Of a stretch of 37,669 nt of DNA, positions 17,314 to 25,438 are shown in pieces; position 1 is the stretch's first letter, and the number at the start of each line of letters is the position of its first letter. The DNA is from Reyranella massiliensis 521 (GTDB lineage: Bacteria > Pseudomonadota > Alphaproteobacteria > Reyranellales > Reyranellaceae). The stretch is taken from positions 1-37,669 of the forward strand of contig CAMARK010000046.1 of the NCBI GenBank assembly GCA_945860205.1, read 5' to 3'. The notes under the pieces were generated by a model. The model was not told the DNA's origin. It was given only the letters and a program-made list of their open reading frames with translations, and did not search any database. Both the position numbers and the translations under genes were made by a program.

Positions 17314-18465
17314 TCAGACCCACGCGTCATCGAGTTTCACGCCCAGCAGGCTTTTGCCTTGGATCTCGACGTTCACATCGAAATCGAGCATTGCGTGATG
17401 AGATGCGGTGTTCATGTCGCGGAAAAATATCTGCATGACGTGACTGTCGTGCGCGGCACCGGCGCCGGCCCCTTCGAACAGCCTGTTGCATGCACGCCGG
17501 CACAGCTCGGTAGCGTAGGCTGCGTTCCAGCGAACCTGCGCCCGCTTCGCCGTGGGCATCGGCGGATCGCGCAGCATCGCGTCCTCGAGCAGATCGCAGT
17601 TCTGCTGCGCGAGCGCCCAGGCGCAGGAAATCTCCACGCTCGCCTCGGCGACGCGGCGCTGCAGGCCGGCGTTATCGGCCTTCATCGCGCCGGTGTAGAC
17701 ATCGCGGCGACCGCGCGTCTTGTCGATGAAGAGCTGCAGTCCCCGCTCGGCCATGCCGACGATCGTGCCCAGCAGCATGGTGGCCAAGGCTGGCCGGATC
17801 GGGAGTCGATAAAGCGGACTGTCGATCCCCGGCACGGTGCCGAGCTGCGCCTCGATCATGGGCACCGCGTAGTGCTCCGGAATGAACGCGTTTTCCAAGA
17901 CGACGTCCTTGGAGCCGGTGCCGCGCATGCCGAGGGTGAACCAGGTGTCGACGATGACGGCATCCTTCTTGGGCATCACGACGATCAGGGAGGGGCACTG
18001 GTCGCCGGCTTCATTGCGAATGCCCTTGCAGCCGACCAGCACCCAGTCACCATGGTCGGCACCGCTGGCATAGGGCCACTGGCCGTTGAGAATGTATCCA
18101 TCCCTTGTGCGCTGGCATGTCCCCCGCAGCGATGGCACGCCGGGAATCAACATGCCGGGATGGCCGCCGAAGATTTCATCCTGTCCGCGACGCGGCATGC
18201 GCCCGGCAATGAAGGTATGGGCTGCACATACCATCAGGACCCACGACGCCGCCGTGCTGCCGTGCGCGATCGTACGCTCGGCTTCGACCAGGGCGCGCAC
18301 CGGCAACTCGTAACCGCCATATGCGGCTGGAGCCACGATCCGGGTGACGCCTGACTGATGCAGGAGTTCGACCGCGCGAGCGCTGAGCTGACGGTCCGCC
18401 TCGGACTCGGCCTCGGTTTCCTTCAGCGCCTCGACGATCTTTTCCGCATTTGCGGCGTCGTACAT
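17314..18465 (-). CDS. Acyl-CoA-dehydrogenase-fold flavin monooxygenase (group D-like)
   Basis: The protein has 383 residues. ATG 18465 is preferred over ATG 18510 because GGAGGAG lies 4-6 nt upstream, and this also leaves 68 nt for the divergent promoter region. The sequence resembles the HsaA/HpaB-type hydroxylases, which share the acyl-CoA dehydrogenase fold but use reduced flavin and oxygen. The features are a helical N-domain with GVTRIVAPAAYGGYEL, the middle beta-domain with GTCQRTRDGYILNGQWPYASG and LGMRGTGSKDVVLENAFIP, and a four-helix C-domain. A separate flavin reductase would be expected but is not adjacent. An ordinary acyl-CoA dehydrogenase is the alternative. It is divergent from a GntR-type regulator gene. 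Confidence 0.85.
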   Translation of the reverse strand: MYDAANAEKIVEALKETEAESEADRQLSARAVELLHQSGVTRIVAPAAYGGYELPVRALVEAERTIAHGSTAASWVLMVCAAHTFIAGRMPRRGQDEIFGGHPGMLIPGVPSLRGTCQRTRDGYILNGQWPYASGADHGDWVLVGCKGIRNEAGDQCPSLIVVMPKKDAVIVDTWFTLGMRGTGSKDVVLENAFIPEHYAVPMIEAQLGTVPGIDSPLYRLPIRPALATMLLGTIVGMAERGLQLFIDKTRGRRDVYTGAMKADNAGLQRRVAEASVEISCAWALAQQNCDLLEDAMLRDPPMPTAKRAQVRWNAAYATELCRRACNRLFEGAGAGAAHDSHVMQIFFRDMNTASHHAMLDFDVNVEIQGKSLLGVKLDDAWV

Positions 18466-18508
18466 CGCCTCCTCCACGGCTCTGGGTGAGTCCGGGGCTG
18501 CGGACTCC

Positions 18509-18526
18509 ATACTAGTATGTTAGTAT
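18509..18526. promoter_or_regulatory. Operator-like inverted repeat in divergent promoter
   Basis: ATACTA (18509-18514) and TAGTAT (18521-18526) form an inverted repeat with a 6-nt spacer. An overlapping perfect 10-bp palindrome ATACTAGTAT lies at 18509-18518. The AT-rich block sits in a 68-nt gap between the monooxygenase gene and the GntR-type gene. FCD-type GntR regulators often bind short palindromes next to their own gene, so this is a likely operator (inference). TATAAG at 18524-18529 may be a -10 element for the regulator gene. Confidence 0.6.
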
Positions 18527-18533
18527 AAGCACC

Positions 18534-19265
18534 ATGCGAACAGCCTTCAATGTCGTTCTGCCCGATGCCTCGGAATCGCTGTGGCGGGGCGGCCCCCGGC
18601 TCCACGATCTGGCCTACGCCTATCTCAAGGGCCTGTTGCTCGGCGGGGGGCTGGATCCCGGCGACCAGATTTCGTCCGAAGGGGTCGGCCGGGTCCTCTC
18701 GATAAGTCGCGCGCCGGTCACCGATGCGATCCGCCGTCTTTCAGTCGAGGGCCTTCTGGAAATCCTGCCCCAGGTCGGCTGCCGCGTGATGCAGCCGGTG
18801 CCGGCCGAAGTCAGGGATCTCTATGAAATCTTCGGCGCCAGCGAAGGCGTGATCGCCCGTTGGGCCGCGGAGCGTCGCTCGGAGGAGGAAGCCCAAGAAT
18901 TTCGCGCCCTTTGCGCTTCGCTGGCAGCCAGCGACGGTCTTCCGGCCGATCCCGATGCGCGTTTCCTGGAGCTGCGGCGACGCAACCGTCGCCGCTACGA
19001 GATGCTGCACAGGCTCGCCCGGTCACCGCTCAGCACCGACAGCGGCGAGACATATTGGGACCGTAGCGACTTCTTCCTGCGTGTGACCTTCGGCGGGCGC
19101 GATCTGCCGGGATTCGTGCGGGACGCGCGTGCGGCGCTCGTCGACGCCGTCGTCGCCGGAGAGGGGCAGACTGCCGAGCATGAGACCCGGCAATACCTGG
19201 TCCGCCTCGGACGGGAGGTCGCCGATGCACTCGAGCGCCAAGCCCAGGAAAAGAATCGCCGATAA
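18534..19265 (+). CDS. GntR-family transcriptional regulator (FCD-type)
   Basis: The regulator has 243 residues. The N-terminal winged helix-turn-helix spans about residues 20-88, with DLAYAYLKGLLLGGGLDPGDQ and the recognition-helix region VGRVLSISRAPVTDAIRRL typical of GntR. The C-terminal helical domain (about 90-235) resembles an FCD ligand domain, with RDLYEIFGASEGVIARWAAE and His residues in MLHRLARSP and AEHETRQYL that could bind metal. No clear ribosome-binding site precedes the ATG. TATAAG ends 4 nt before it, so a leaderless transcript or a later start is possible. It probably controls the divergent monooxygenase gene and its own VOC-SDR operon (inference). Confidence 0.9.
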   Translation: MRTAFNVVLPDASESLWRGGPRLHDLAYAYLKGLLLGGGLDPGDQISSEGVGRVLSISRAPVTDAIRRLSVEGLLEILPQVGCRVMQPVPAEVRDLYEIFGASEGVIARWAAERRSEEEAQEFRALCASLAASDGLPADPDARFLELRRRNRRRYEMLHRLARSPLSTDSGETYWDRSDFFLRVTFGGRDLPGFVRDARAALVDAVVAGEGQTAEHETRQYLVRLGREVADALERQAQEKNRR

Positions 19266-19292
19266 CCCATTCACACCGCGGGAGGACCAACC

Positions 19293-19712
19293 ATGAAGTT
19301 CAAATTCCATCACCTCAATCTCTGCACCGACAATCTGCCGCGACTGACCAAGTTCTATCAGCGGCTGTTCGAGCTCGGCACGATCCGCGACGAGGAGCAC
19401 ACCCGTGTGAATGCCGAGCGCAGCGGCAACGGCTACAGCGGCAACGTGGACTTCCTGACCGATGGCGCCATCGAGTTCCATTGGGCCGAGCGGGACGTCG
19501 ATACCGGCTTCAAGATGAAGCAGTTCGTCAATCCGATGGCGAAAGGCCATTACTGCTTCCGCACGGACGACATCAGGGGCTTCATGCGTCGCTGCGACGA
19601 ACTGGGCATTCGCTACGCCGATTACGGCAAGTGGGCCATTGCCGGCTGGCACCAGGTCTTCCTGACCGACCCCGACGGCAATGTCGTCGAGATCCATCAG
19701 CCGAACATGTGA
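19293..19712 (+). CDS. VOC-family (glyoxalase-like) metalloprotein
   Basis: This is a small vicinal-oxygen-chelate protein of 139 residues with the paired beta-alpha-beta-beta-beta fold. Candidate metal ligands are His7 (FHHLNL), Glu61 (IEFHW), His86 (KGHYCF) and Glu133 (NVVEIHQP), the full His-Glu-His-Glu set used by glyoxalase I and related isomerases. It is therefore likely to be a metal-dependent enzyme rather than a binding protein; the substrate is unknown. GGGAGG precedes the ATG by about 8 nt. It follows the GntR-type gene by 27 nt and precedes an SDR by 7 nt, so the three are probably one transcript. Confidence 0.9.
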   Translation: MKFKFHHLNLCTDNLPRLTKFYQRLFELGTIRDEEHTRVNAERSGNGYSGNVDFLTDGAIEFHWAERDVDTGFKMKQFVNPMAKGHYCFRTDDIRGFMRRCDELGIRYADYGKWAIAGWHQVFLTDPDGNVVEIHQPNM

Positions 19713-19719
19713 CGCCGCC

Positions 19720-20490
19720 ATGCTTCTGCACGACAAGGTCTGCATCATCACCGGAGCCGCATCACTGCGCGGCATCGGGTACGCGACGGCAGAGCTCTTC
19801 GCCGAACATGGAGCCAAGATCGTCATCGCCGATCTGGCAATGAACGAGAAGATCGCAGCCGACGTCCGGATGTCCATCGACAACGGGATCTCCGGGCCGA
19901 CAGATCTGCATGGTGTCCGCTGTGACATCGGTTCGTTGGATGACTGCCGGACCCTGTTCGAAGGCGTCATTTCCCGCTTCGGTCGCGTCGACTGCCTCGT
20001 CAACTGTGCCGGCGTCGTGAAGTCCCAACCTTTCCTGTCCATTTCGGAGAAGGACTACGACTTCGTGGTCGACGTGAACCTCAGGGGCGCCTTCAATCTG
20101 GCCAAGGTCGCCGTCGAACATTTCGTCGTCAGGAAGGGCGGCAACATCGTCAATGTGGCCTCGGTGGCAGCCCAGCGCGGCGGCGGCCTCGTGGGCGGCG
20201 CGCACTACGCTGCGTCCAAGGGGGGTGTCATCAGTCTGACGAAGTCGATTGCCCGCGAGTACGGCCCTCAAGGTGTAAGGGCCAACGCGGTATGCCCGTC
20301 TATGACTGAAACCGGCATGCTCGATGAACTGACCGAGGAAAGGTTCCGGGAAATCGTGGCGGCCATTCCGATGCGGCGCGCGGGCAAGCCACGCGACGTT
20401 GCAGGCGCCTGCCTGTTCCTGGCATCCGACCTTTCAGCCTATGTGACTGGCGCAACCATCGATGTGAACGGCGGCAGCCACATTCATTGA
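19720..20490 (+). CDS. SDR family oxidoreductase
   Basis: This is a short-chain dehydrogenase/reductase of 256 residues from ATG 19720. The cofactor loop TGAASLRGIG (11-20) has the two-residue-longer form seen in some SDRs. Asp41 in VIADLA suggests preference for NAD. NCAG corresponds to NNAG, Tyr163 and Lys167 (YAASK) are the active-site pair, and the Ser is in NVASVAA. The end YVTGATIDVNGG is typical. As the last gene of the GntR-VOC-SDR unit it probably oxidises an alcohol intermediate of the pathway that includes the divergent monooxygenase (inference). A 518-nt stretch without a confident gene follows. Confidence 0.93.
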   Translation: MLLHDKVCIITGAASLRGIGYATAELFAEHGAKIVIADLAMNEKIAADVRMSIDNGISGPTDLHGVRCDIGSLDDCRTLFEGVISRFGRVDCLVNCAGVVKSQPFLSISEKDYDFVVDVNLRGAFNLAKVAVEHFVVRKGGNIVNVASVAAQRGGGLVGGAHYAASKGGVISLTKSIAREYGPQGVRANAVCPSMTETGMLDELTEERFREIVAAIPMRRAGKPRDVAGACLFLASDLSAYVTGATIDVNGGSHIH

Positions 20491-20565
20491 ACGTATTTGC
20501 AGTCAATGCCAGCATCTGCTCCAGGGAATATGATCGGGCAGGAGTTGCAAGTTCAGCAGAAATAT

Positions 20566-20584
20566 GCCTATATTTTCTATAGGC
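20566..20584. repeat. AT-rich perfect hairpin
   Basis: GCCTATA (20566-20572) and TATAGGC (20578-20584) are exact reverse complements with a TTTTC loop, 75 nt after the SDR stop. No T-tract follows on the plus strand, so it is a weak terminator candidate or a protein-binding palindrome. Confidence 0.55.
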
Positions 20585-20851
20585 TGACGCGAGGACCGCG
20601 CCGGCCTTTTCTACTTTCGGCACGACCCCTCGCGGCACGCCCGCGGGACAGGCTCTGAGCCTCGGGTGCAGCCGCCGCGGGTCCTGACCCGTGGATAGTC
20701 CGAAGAACGACCCCGTCTCCACGACACGCCAAATAACGACGTGCGAACAGACACTTGAACGACGCCTGGGCACAGGCGCGCCGGGGCTTGTGATCATGAA
20801 GAAATCCGGGAGTCTCTTAAAAGCTTATGGAATAAGGCTTATCTCGAAGTC

Positions 20852-20992
20852 TGGCCCAACTTGGGGCACAACATTCGGCCCATTCAGGTGGGCCTGAGGC
20901 GCGGGCGAAAAGATTGGATTTGCTGGCTTTCCGGCGTGCGGAGGGCCGAAAATCTTGTCGTCGATTTGGGCCAATTTTCGCGCGTTGGGCCA
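20852..20992. repeat. Three copies of the 8-mer TTGGGCCA
   Basis: TTGGGCCA occurs at 20966-20973 and 20985-20992 in direct orientation (19 nt apart) and at 20852-20859 inverted as TGGCCCAA. All lie in the gene-free stretch. They may be regulator-binding sites or chance. Confidence 0.4.
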
Positions 20993-21008
20993 GCGTCAAC
21001 GTGTGACC

Positions 21009-21578
21009 CTAGCGCGTGACCTCGGTCACCACGGCGCGGTTGGCCTTGCCGGCGCCGTCGCTGAAATCGTAGCGGATGGCGAACTTGTCGGCGGGCGAGA
21101 TCCACCAGCGCGAGATCGAGCGCTGGCCCTTGTCGCCGTGCTCTTTCATCTCGATCACGAACGTGTCGATCATCTTGTCGCCGGGTCCGGTGCGCTTCTC
21201 GGTGCGCGGCACCGACAGCGTATAGGTCCAGGTGCCGCCGGCCACGCTGTAGCGCGCCTCGATCTTCTTGCCGACCTCGAGCGGCCACAGGCGCTCTGGA
21301 CGGAGGGCCGCAATATAGGCCGACATGTCGGCGCCGTCGGGCGAGGGATTGTCGAACAGCAGGGCGCGCAGCTTGAACGGCTTGCCGCCGACGCGGTCCA
21401 TGGTGCAGTCGAGGCCGTCCCGGCCGCGCGAGATGACCTTTACGCCGCTGTCGTAGGTGAAGCCCGTGCCCGGCTCGGGGCAGGCAAAGTCCATGGTCTG
21501 GGCGGTGGCGATCCCGGCCGGCAACAGGACGGCGGCGAGGGCGAACGAGGCAAGACGCGTCAGCATGGGCCGGATCAT
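21009..21578 (-). CDS. Hypothetical secreted protein
   Basis: I do not recognise this family. The 189 residues start with a Sec signal peptide (hydrophobic core SFALAAVLLPAGIATAQ, probable cleavage after TAQ). The mature part of about 160 residues is predicted soluble and beta-rich, with a Cys in DFACPEPG and another in GLDCTMD that could form a disulfide. A second ATG 12 nt downstream (21566) would also give a good leader. It lies 14 nt after the thioesterase stop, as the last gene of the minus-strand run from 25381. It may not share their function. Confidence 0.8.
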   Translation of the reverse strand: MIRPMLTRLASFALAAVLLPAGIATAQTMDFACPEPGTGFTYDSGVKVISRGRDGLDCTMDRVGGKPFKLRALLFDNPSPDGADMSAYIAALRPERLWPLEVGKKIEARYSVAGGTWTYTLSVPRTEKRTGPGDKMIDTFVIEMKEHGDKGQRSISRWWISPADKFAIRYDFSDGAGKANRAVVTEVTR

Positions 21579-21592
21579 AGCCGAACCTTTGG

Positions 21593-22021
21593 TCAGCCGG
21601 CCAACGTCGAGTAGGCCGCACGGCCGACGGCGACCAGCGCCTTCTGGTCGTTGAACACGTCGACATCGACCAGACCGACGCTCTTGCCGGCGCGGCGCAC
21701 GCGGGCCGTCGAGGTGAGCGACGTCTTGATCGCGGGCCGCAGATAATCGACGCGGAAGTTGATGGTTGGCAGGCCGCGGCGCAGCGCCATGATCAGCGCA
21801 TAGTCGCCAACCGTGTCAATGATCGCCGCGATCGGGCCGCCGTGCCACTGACCCGTGCCGGCGCCCCGTTCGAACTCCGGCCGCATGGCGCAGGTCATGG
21901 TGACCAACTCCTTGGCCGGGTCGGCCTCGGTGATTTTGAGGCCAAGGAAGGCGATGAACGGCGAGCGGTCGAGCATCGCCTGCAGCTCGTCCCCGGTCAG
22001 GGGTTTTGGGGCGTCGCTCAT
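21593..22021 (-). CDS. PaaI-type hotdog-fold thioesterase
   Basis: This is an acyl-CoA thioesterase-like protein of 142 residues. HGGPIAAIIDTVG at residues 60-72 is the hotdog active-site helix, with Asp69 as the likely catalytic acid. TINFRVDYLRPA forms a central strand. PaaI-type enzymes release CoA from dead-end or aromatic acyl-CoAs. Its ATG overlaps the stop of the upstream MDR gene (ATGA), so translation is coupled. With the ligase two genes upstream, this operon both makes and hydrolyses CoA thioesters, suggesting a proofreading or salvage role (inference). Confidence 0.92.
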   Translation of the reverse strand: MSDAPKPLTGDELQAMLDRSPFIAFLGLKITEADPAKELVTMTCAMRPEFERGAGTGQWHGGPIAAIIDTVGDYALIMALRRGLPTINFRVDYLRPAIKTSLTSTARVRRAGKSVGLVDVDVFNDQKALVAVGRAAYSTLAG

Positions 22022-23031
22022 GGCGCGACCACGATCTTGCCGAACACTTCGCGGTCTTCGATCACCCGCAAGGCCTCGCGCGCCTCCTCGAGCTTATAAA
22101 TCTTGTCGACCAGCACCTTGAGCTTGCCCTGCTGGACCATCTCCAGAAGCGTGACGATGTCGCTGCGCGCCCAGCCGTTGGAGCCCAGCACCTTCAGCTC
22201 GAAAGTCCAGATGAAGCGGATGTCCTCCTGCGGGTCGTAGCCCGCGGTGGCGCCGCAGGTGAGCAGGCGGCCGCCGACCTTCAGGACCTTCATCGACTTC
22301 ACCCAGGTGTCGCCGCCGGTGTAGTTCACCACCACGTCGACGCCCTGGTCGGTGCCCGCGCCGCGCCGTGTCGGCTTGCCGTACATCGCGAAGACTTCCT
22401 TCATGAAGTCCTTCTCGATGTAGTTGATGGTCTTGTCGGCGCCGAGGTCGGCCAGCCGCTTGGCCTTGGCGTCGGTGCCGGCGCAGGCGATGACCTCGGC
22501 GCCGGCGATCTTGGCGAGCTGCACGCAGCACACGCCGACGCCGCCCGAGGCGCCCAGAATCAGCACCTTCTCGCCCGCGGCGACACGGCCGTTGGTGCGC
22601 ATCATGCGCAGCGCCGTGCCGTAGGCGACGGGCAGCGCGGCGGCGTCGGAGAACGACACGCCCTCGGGAATTTTTACGAGCTGGTGGGCCTTGGCGCGGC
22701 AAAGCTCGGCCAGGCCGCCGTGGACGGTCTCGCCCATCAGGCCGCCTTCGATACGGTTGATGGGATCGACCAGGACGCGGTCGCCCTTGCTCCAACCGGT
22801 GACGCCAGGGCCGACCTCGGCGATTTCGCCGGCGACGTCGAGCCCCATGATGGCGGGCATCGGCACCTTGATGCCGGGCATGCCGCGGCGGGTGAAGACG
22901 TCGTGATAGTTGAGCGAGGAGGCCTTCACTGCCACGATCACGTCGCCCGGGCCGGGCCTGGGATCGGGAAAGTCGGTCTCGAAGTTCAGGCGGTCCGGCG
23001 CGCCATGCTCACGGACGACAGCTGCTTTCAT
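22018..23031 (-). CDS. MDR-superfamily oxidoreductase lacking zinc ligands
   Basis: This is a medium-chain dehydrogenase/reductase of 337 residues. The GroES-like N-domain ends near GLDVAGEIAEVGPGV, and the NAD(P) loop is LGASGGVGVCCVQLAK. The catalytic-zinc Cys is absent: the position reads SSLNYHDVFTRRG, as in quinone oxidoreductases and enoyl reductases. There is also no four-Cys structural-zinc lobe. It is therefore predicted to be an NADPH-dependent quinone or 2-enoyl reductase, not a zinc alcohol dehydrogenase. ATG 23031 lies 2 nt after the ligase stop. A longer frame to 23337 overlaps the ligase and lacks family similarity. Confidence 0.92.
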   Translation of the reverse strand: MKAAVVREHGAPDRLNFETDFPDPRPGPGDVIVAVKASSLNYHDVFTRRGMPGIKVPMPAIMGLDVAGEIAEVGPGVTGWSKGDRVLVDPINRIEGGLMGETVHGGLAELCRAKAHQLVKIPEGVSFSDAAALPVAYGTALRMMRTNGRVAAGEKVLILGASGGVGVCCVQLAKIAGAEVIACAGTDAKAKRLADLGADKTINYIEKDFMKEVFAMYGKPTRRGAGTDQGVDVVVNYTGGDTWVKSMKVLKVGGRLLTCGATAGYDPQEDIRFIWTFELKVLGSNGWARSDIVTLLEMVQQGKLKVLVDKIYKLEEAREALRVIEDREVFGKIVVAP

Positions 23032-23033
23032 TG

Positions 23034-24536
23034 TCACACGTCTCCGGTGGGGATCTGTCGGGCCAGCACGCGCTTGTCGATCTTGTTGGTGCCGGCAAGC
23101 GGCATCTCGTCGACGAAGAAGACGCGGCGCGGGTGTTGATAGGCGGGCGCATTGGCCAGCACATAGGTCTTTATGGCCTGTTCGTCGAGGTCGGTTACGT
23201 CCGTCCGCACCACGAAGGCCACCGGCTTGTGGCCCTTCAGCTCGTCCGGGACGGCGATGACGGCGGCTTGGTGGATGCCGGGATGGCGCTCCAGCATCTT
23301 CTCGACCTCGCCGGGATAGATGTTCTCGCCACCGCACACGAACATATCGTCGACGCGGCCGACGAAATAGAAGAAGCCACTCTCGTCGCGGCGGAATACG
23401 TCACTGGTGCGGTAGTAGCCATCCAGCGTCATCGCCTTGGCCGTGACCTCGGGCAGCTTGTGATAGTGCGTCATCAGCGCGCCGCACTTCATTTGCAGCT
23501 CGCCTTCGTCCTGTACTTCCCGGCCGTCGCGAATCAGGCGGAGCTCCACGTCGGGATGCGGATAGCCGGTCGAGAGTTCGGGCTGCGCGATGCCCTTGGG
23601 GTGCGGTCCAAACACGACGGGCCCGGCCTCGGTCGTGCCGTAGCCGTTGCTGATCATCGCCTTGGGGAATGCCGCACGCACCTGGTCGATCAGCGCCTGG
23701 GTGATCGGCGCCGAGCCCATGCGCACGGCCTCAACTGCCGACAGGTCGTGGCTGGCCAGCAGCTCGCGCTCGCGCAGCAGCATGGCGATCATGGTCGGCA
23801 CCGAAGTGAGGAAGGCCACGCGATGCTTGGCGGCGGCCTCGACATAGCCCTTGGTCGTGAACTGCGGCAGCAGCACGACGGTATCCCCGTGCGAGAATGT
23901 GGTCTGGCACATGGCAAGACCGTTCATGTGATAGAGCGGCGCGGCGATCAGCGCGCGTTGGCCAAGCGGTACTGCTCGCCGTGTCCTCTGGCTGATCGCC
24001 CAGAGGTGGGAATAGTGCGACAGCACCACGCCCTTGGGCCGTCCGGTCGAGCCCGAGGTGTAGAGGAACAGCGCCGGTTCCCCGGGCTGCATCTTGAGCG
24101 GCGTGAACGGACCCTCGTCCAGCAATGCGGTAAAACCGCTGTCGAAGGAAATCTTGGGTACGCTGTCGGGGGCCAGCGGCAGGCGCGCATCGTCTCCGAT
24201 CACCAGCTTGGCGTCGCAGTCGCCCACGATGTAGGCCACCGTCTCGGCCGGCAGCTTGTAGTTCACAGGCACCGAGACGAGGCCCGCCTGCATGGTGCCG
24301 AGGAAGGTCAGCAGGAATTCGGCGCGATTGGCGGACAGGATGGCGACGCGATCGCCGCGCTTCAGGCCGCGCTTCAAGAGGCCGCGGGCCACTGCGCCGC
24401 TCAGCCGCTGGATGTCGGCATAGCTGTAGGCCCGGTCGCTGCCGTTGCCGCCGGCGTCGATCAGCGCCAGCGCCTCGCCCGGCACATCGCGCGAGATGGC
24501 ATCGCCTTGGTTGTCGTATTTGATCGCCGCCATCAT
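23034..24536 (-). CDS. Acyl-CoA synthetase (class I AMP-binding)
   Basis: This CoA ligase has 500 residues and is complete. The P-loop is YTSGSTGRPKG, followed by NGYGTTEAG, the hinge YRTSDVFRRDESGFFYFVGR, DDMFVCGGENIYPGEVE, and the A10 lysine in GTNKIDKRVL. The short N-terminal domain and overall size resemble ligases for medium-chain, aromatic or bile-acid-like acids rather than long-chain FadD (inference). Two ATGs stand at the start (24536 and 24533). It sits between VOC (2 nt upstream) and MDR (2 nt downstream) genes in a compact operon. Confidence 0.94.
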   Translation of the reverse strand: MMAAIKYDNQGDAISRDVPGEALALIDAGGNGSDRAYSYADIQRLSGAVARGLLKRGLKRGDRVAILSANRAEFLLTFLGTMQAGLVSVPVNYKLPAETVAYIVGDCDAKLVIGDDARLPLAPDSVPKISFDSGFTALLDEGPFTPLKMQPGEPALFLYTSGSTGRPKGVVLSHYSHLWAISQRTRRAVPLGQRALIAAPLYHMNGLAMCQTTFSHGDTVVLLPQFTTKGYVEAAAKHRVAFLTSVPTMIAMLLRERELLASHDLSAVEAVRMGSAPITQALIDQVRAAFPKAMISNGYGTTEAGPVVFGPHPKGIAQPELSTGYPHPDVELRLIRDGREVQDEGELQMKCGALMTHYHKLPEVTAKAMTLDGYYRTSDVFRRDESGFFYFVGRVDDMFVCGGENIYPGEVEKMLERHPGIHQAAVIAVPDELKGHKPVAFVVRTDVTDLDEQAIKTYVLANAPAYQHPRRVFFVDEMPLAGTNKIDKRVLARQIPTGDV

Positions 24537-24538
24537 GC

Positions 24539-25381
24539 CTACTCTACGAACTCCAGCACGGCGTTCAGCGCCTGCTTGGCCGGAACGACGACGCGGTTCT
24601 TGTCCTGCACCACGCCCTCGATCTTGCCCGCGTGCAAGGCGCGGGCCGCCTTGGCGAGCGAAGTCGTGCGGAAGCTGAGGCCGGCCATGTAAGCCTTGCG
24701 CCCCTCGGCTTCGGGGACAGAGGCGCCGAACTCGGCCTTGAGCGTCGGCTCGGTGACGATGTCGAAGCGCGAGTTGCCGACGATCACCGTCTTGCCGCCC
24801 GTGATATCACGCACGCTGTCGGTGCCGAACATGTCGGCATAGAGCTTGGCGGCGGCCGACGGATCGGGCTCGACGATCAGGGCGCGGACCACGGCCACGG
24901 TGCCGTTGGCGTGGTGGCGCCACTCATCGCGCCACACCAGCTCGCGCGTGAAGTGATGGCAGTAATAGATCCGGCCATAGGGCACGACGCCGCCTTTCAT
25001 GCGCACGGTGCGGAAGCGGGCGTCGCCCTGACCTCCTTCGTATTTCACCGGTCGCGTGAATTCGACGGGGGCATCGAACGGCAGGTTGGCCTTGACGAGG
25101 GCGGCGTAGGTGACGGCCGAGTCCTCGGAGCCGAACACCAGGCCGTTCAGGCCGGCGGAATAGGTGAGGAGGTCGAGGCGGCCTGAGGAGGCGCTCTTGG
25201 GAATGGCGATCAGCTCGAGGTAGTCGGTGCCGAACATCGCCAGGTGGTTCATCGAACCCAGCGAATGATAGCCGCGCTCGGTGAGCGTGAAGCCCAGCCG
25301 GCAGTAGACATCGGCGGCGTGATCCATGTCGTCGCGCGCGTTGATGACGACGTGATCGAGCGTTGGCACGGGTAATGTCAT
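24539..25381 (-). CDS. VOC-family protein with Glyoxalase_3-type N-domain
   Basis: This protein has 280 residues. The N-terminal half fits the Glyoxalase_3-type domain (LDHVVINARDDMDHAADVY, then GSMNHLAMFGTDYLELIAIP). A second, weaker repeat starts near residue 160 (VRALIVEPDPSAAAKLYADM). The candidate metal residues His10 and the acid in YLELI are visible. Function is not established for this group. As the first gene of the five-gene minus-strand operon it lies downstream of a TATAAA element and a 13-bp palindrome. Confidence 0.88.
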   Translation of the reverse strand: MTLPVPTLDHVVINARDDMDHAADVYCRLGFTLTERGYHSLGSMNHLAMFGTDYLELIAIPKSASSGRLDLLTYSAGLNGLVFGSEDSAVTYAALVKANLPFDAPVEFTRPVKYEGGQGDARFRTVRMKGGVVPYGRIYYCHHFTRELVWRDEWRHHANGTVAVVRALIVEPDPSAAAKLYADMFGTDSVRDITGGKTVIVGNSRFDIVTEPTLKAEFGASVPEAEGRKAYMAGLSFRTTSLAKAARALHAGKIEGVVQDKNRVVVPAKQALNAVLEFVE

Positions 25382-25438
25382 GCAGAATCCCCCTCATCCC
25401 CAGCGTCCCATCTTGGCACGCCGGACACGTCAGGGTTT

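Larger units (their letters stand above)
20491..21008. other. Intergenic stretch with inverted repeats and a possible gene remnant
   Basis: No confident gene is seen in 518 nt. The stretch is richer in A+T than its flanks. It holds a 13-nt palindrome AGGCTC-T-GAGCCT (20650-20662), a hairpin GGCCCA-6-TGGGCC (20877-20894) and repeats listed separately. A plus-strand frame open from 20759 to the stop at 21017 has no ATG but reads protein-like (HEEIRESLKSLWNKAYLEVW, then NIRPIQVGLRRGRKDW). It may be the decayed end of a gene, running about 10 nt into the 3' end of the minus-strand gene at 21009. Confidence 0.5.

Noticed and set aside
17305-17320. GGTCTG-CGGT-CAGACC hairpin as a terminator
   Set aside because: The stem is short, no T-tract follows on either strand and it overlaps a stop codon.
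20691-20897. 68-codon frame in the gap after the SDR
   Set aside because: No binding site, no family resemblance, and a different frame in the same place looks more protein-like.
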